A DNA stretch of 64,000 nucleotides from Gemmatimonadota bacterium (GTDB taxonomy: Bacteria > Gemmatimonadota > Gemmatimonadetes > Longimicrobiales > Gaopeijiaceae), in the NCBI GenBank assembly GCA_041390125.1, contig JAWKQN010000010.1:124001-188000 (forward strand), given 5' to 3'. The position numbers and the translations under genes were made by a program. Each line of letters opens with the position of its first letter. Positions within the stretch are counted from its first letter, which is position 1. Below the pieces are notes generated by a model. The model had not been told where the DNA came from and did no database searches. It worked only from the letters and a program-made list of their open reading frames with translations. This document shows positions 62,631 to 64,000 of the stretch, piece after piece.

Positions 62631-64000
62631 CGTTGGCGCGCCTCCACCGTCGTCTGGTGGTCACGGCCGCGCTCTTCGCGCTGCTCTCCTACGCCGGGGG
62701 GGTCGGGTTCGTCTGGCCCAGCGGCTGGCTCGCGGCCGCCATCCTGGGCCTGGTCCTGATCTGGCAGCCCGGCCCCGCGCTGGGGCGCCGGGTGGAGCAG
62801 GTGTGGCTGCCCATCGCCCTGCTGCTGGTGGCGCGCGCGCTGTTCGAGGCCTTCGTGCTGCGCGGCGACCTCGTCCTCCCGGTGGTGGACCTGCTGCTGC
62901 TCCTGCTGGTGGCCGAGGCGCTCCGCCCGCTCGAGACCCCCAACGATGCCCGCCTGTACGCGCTGGTCTTCGCGCTGCTGCTGGCCTCGACGGCGTACCG
63001 ACCCGGGCCGGTGTTCGCGTTCGCCTTCCTGGGCGGCGCCGTCACCCTGGTCCCCGCCCTGGTGCTCGGGCACCTGGAGCGTGAGGCCCGGCGCCACGGC
63101 GGCACCCCGCCCCGTCGTCTTCCCGGGCTGGCCGGCCCCGCGCTGGGCGCCGCCTGCTTCGTGGTGGTCTTCGCCGTGTTCGTCTTCGCGGCCTTCCCGC
63201 GGGTCTCGCGGGACTTCCCCGGCCGGGACCCCACCAGCGGGACACCGGTCGCGGGCTTCGCCGATCAGGTGACGCTCGGCACCCACGGCGCCACCATCGG
63301 CCCCAATCCCGAGGTGGTGCTCCGGGTGGAATTCCCCGGTGGGGGCCCGCCGCCCGCCTCCGCGCTGTACTGGCGCGGCCGCTCCTACGACCGCTTCGAC
63401 GGCACCCGCTGGTCGCGCACGCGCGGCCTGCGCCCGGCCGCGGCTCCGCGGGAGTGGTATCGCACGCGCTGGCCCGGTCCGGAGGTCGAGCAACGCATCT
63501 ACGCCGCCCGCCTCGATTCGCGCGTCCTGCCGGCGCTGCACCCGGTGATGTCCGTCTATTCCACGTCCACCATCAACCCCCTGCTCGACACCGCGGGCGA
63601 CCTTCTCTACTGGGGGGCCGGCGAGCCGGTCTACACGGCCCTCTCCCGCCTGGAGATCCCCGACGCGGATTCGCTGCGGGTGGCCGACGGACGCTTCGTT
63701 CCCGGTGGACGGGCCTTCCTGCAGCTGCCGCCGCTGGAGATCGACATCGTCCGCCTGGCGGACTCGCTAGGCTCCTCCGCGCCCACGCGCTACGACCGGG
63801 CCGTGGCGATCCGGGACTGGTTCCACCGCGAGTTCACCTACACGCGCGAGCTGCCGGCCACCGCCCAGCAGGCCACCCTGGAGTACTTCCTCTTCGAGCG
63901 ACGCGCCGGCCACTGCGAGTACTTCAGCACGGGGATGGTCGTGCTCCTGCGCGCCCTCGGGATCGAGGCCCGGGAGGTCAACGGGTTCCTGGGCGGGGAG
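62627..64000 (+). CDS. Transglutaminase-domain membrane protein (TgpA-like), 3' end cut
   Basis: A GTG start overlaps the DUF58 stop (GTGA) and the frame stays open for 458 codons to the window end. About six membrane helices in the first 200 residues (VVTAALFALLSYAGGVGFVW; PVVDLLLLLLVAEALRPL; ALVFALLLASTAYRPGP), then a soluble region and a transglutaminase-like core with the catalytic Cys in RRAGHCEYFSTGMVVLLRALGI (about 425-446). The His and Asp would follow past base 64000. TgpA proteins act in the periplasm in a MoxR-DUF58 system; the substrate is unknown. Confidence 0.92.
   Translation, partial: MTLARLHRRLVVTAALFALLSYAGGVGFVWPSGWLAAAILGLVLIWQPGPALGRRVEQVWLPIALLLVARALFEAFVLRGDLVLPVVDLLLLLLVAEALRPLETPNDARLYALVFALLLASTAYRPGPVFAFAFLGGAVTLVPALVLGHLEREARRHGGTPPRRLPGLAGPALGAACFVVVFAVFVFAAFPRVSRDFPGRDPTSGTPVAGFADQVTLGTHGATIGPNPEVVLRVEFPGGGPPPASALYWRGRSYDRFDGTRWSRTRGLRPAAAPREWYRTRWPGPEVEQRIYAARLDSRVLPALHPVMSVYSTSTINPLLDTAGDLLYWGAGEPVYTALSRLEIPDADSLRVADGRFVPGGRAFLQLPPLEIDIVRLADSLGSSAPTRYDRAVAIRDWFHREFTYTRELPATAQQATLEYFLFERRAGHCEYFSTGMVVLLRALGIEAREVNGFLGGE

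Overview
The window is about 70% GC, densely packed and entirely bacterial. It contains no rRNA, tRNA, CRISPR array, transposase, integrase or other mobile gene that I can recognise. The best guess for the host is a Gemmatimonadota (Gemmatimonadetes) bacterium or a close relative. The clues are a DUF5117/DUF4953-type secreted zinc metalloprotease, a spondin-domain lipoprotein, two SigA-like sigma factors of about 290 residues, and a complete alternative complex III (ActABCDEF). This is inference from gene content; no marker rRNA is present.

Layout. 1-9.2 kb: cell-envelope and secreted proteins (spondin lipoprotein, secreted PHP hydrolase, metalloprotease, Rad50-hook-like coiled coil, lipoprotein), then a compact three-gene cluster of unknown function (very aromatic/cysteine-rich 726-aa protein, DUF1360 membrane protein, MACCGQ-type mini-protein). 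9.5-15.6 kb: RsgA, a sigma factor, an HD-domain phosphohydrolase, a half-length UvrC-like protein, a DUF4440-type protein and an EVE-domain protein. 15.6-21.1 kb: secreted M24 peptidase, PEP carboxykinase and malic enzyme (the PEP/pyruvate/malate node). 21.1-27.7 kb: an outer-membrane BamA-like protein followed by five translationally coupled genes (methyltransferase, FAD oxidoreductase, SRPBCC cyclase-like, ketoacyl synthase, DUF4126 membrane protein) that look like a small lipid or polyketide pathway. 27.8-38.1 kb: second sigma factor, an outer-membrane barrel, SSB, DNA polymerase I, cold-shock protein, soluble lytic transglycosylase and an ExbB/TolQ channel protein. 38.2-46.9 kb: peptide ABC importer (no ATPases), lipoyl-transfer enzyme, metallo-hydrolase, GcvP and GcvH. 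47-52.8 kb: acyl-CoA dehydrogenase, TatA, MFS transporter, TrmJ-like methyltransferase, GAF-GAF-GGDEF diguanylate cyclase and an IMPase/HisN-type phosphatase. 53-60.5 kb: actABCDEF operon. 60.6-64 kb: MoxR ATPase, DUF58 protein and a transglutaminase (cut by the window end).

Functional links: the glycine-cleavage genes sit with a lipoyl/octanoyl transferase that could load GcvH; ActB carries a Tat signal and a tatA gene lies in the window; alternative complex III moves electrons from quinol to cytochrome c or an oxidase encoded elsewhere; polA and ssb are co-directional neighbours. Most operons end in GC-rich hairpins, several with poor T-tracts. The most unusual items are the 6.3-9.2 kb unknown cluster, the coupled ketoacyl-synthase operon without a carrier protein, the isolated zinc-hook coiled coil, and a DNA polymerase I whose proofreading metal ligands are all replaced.
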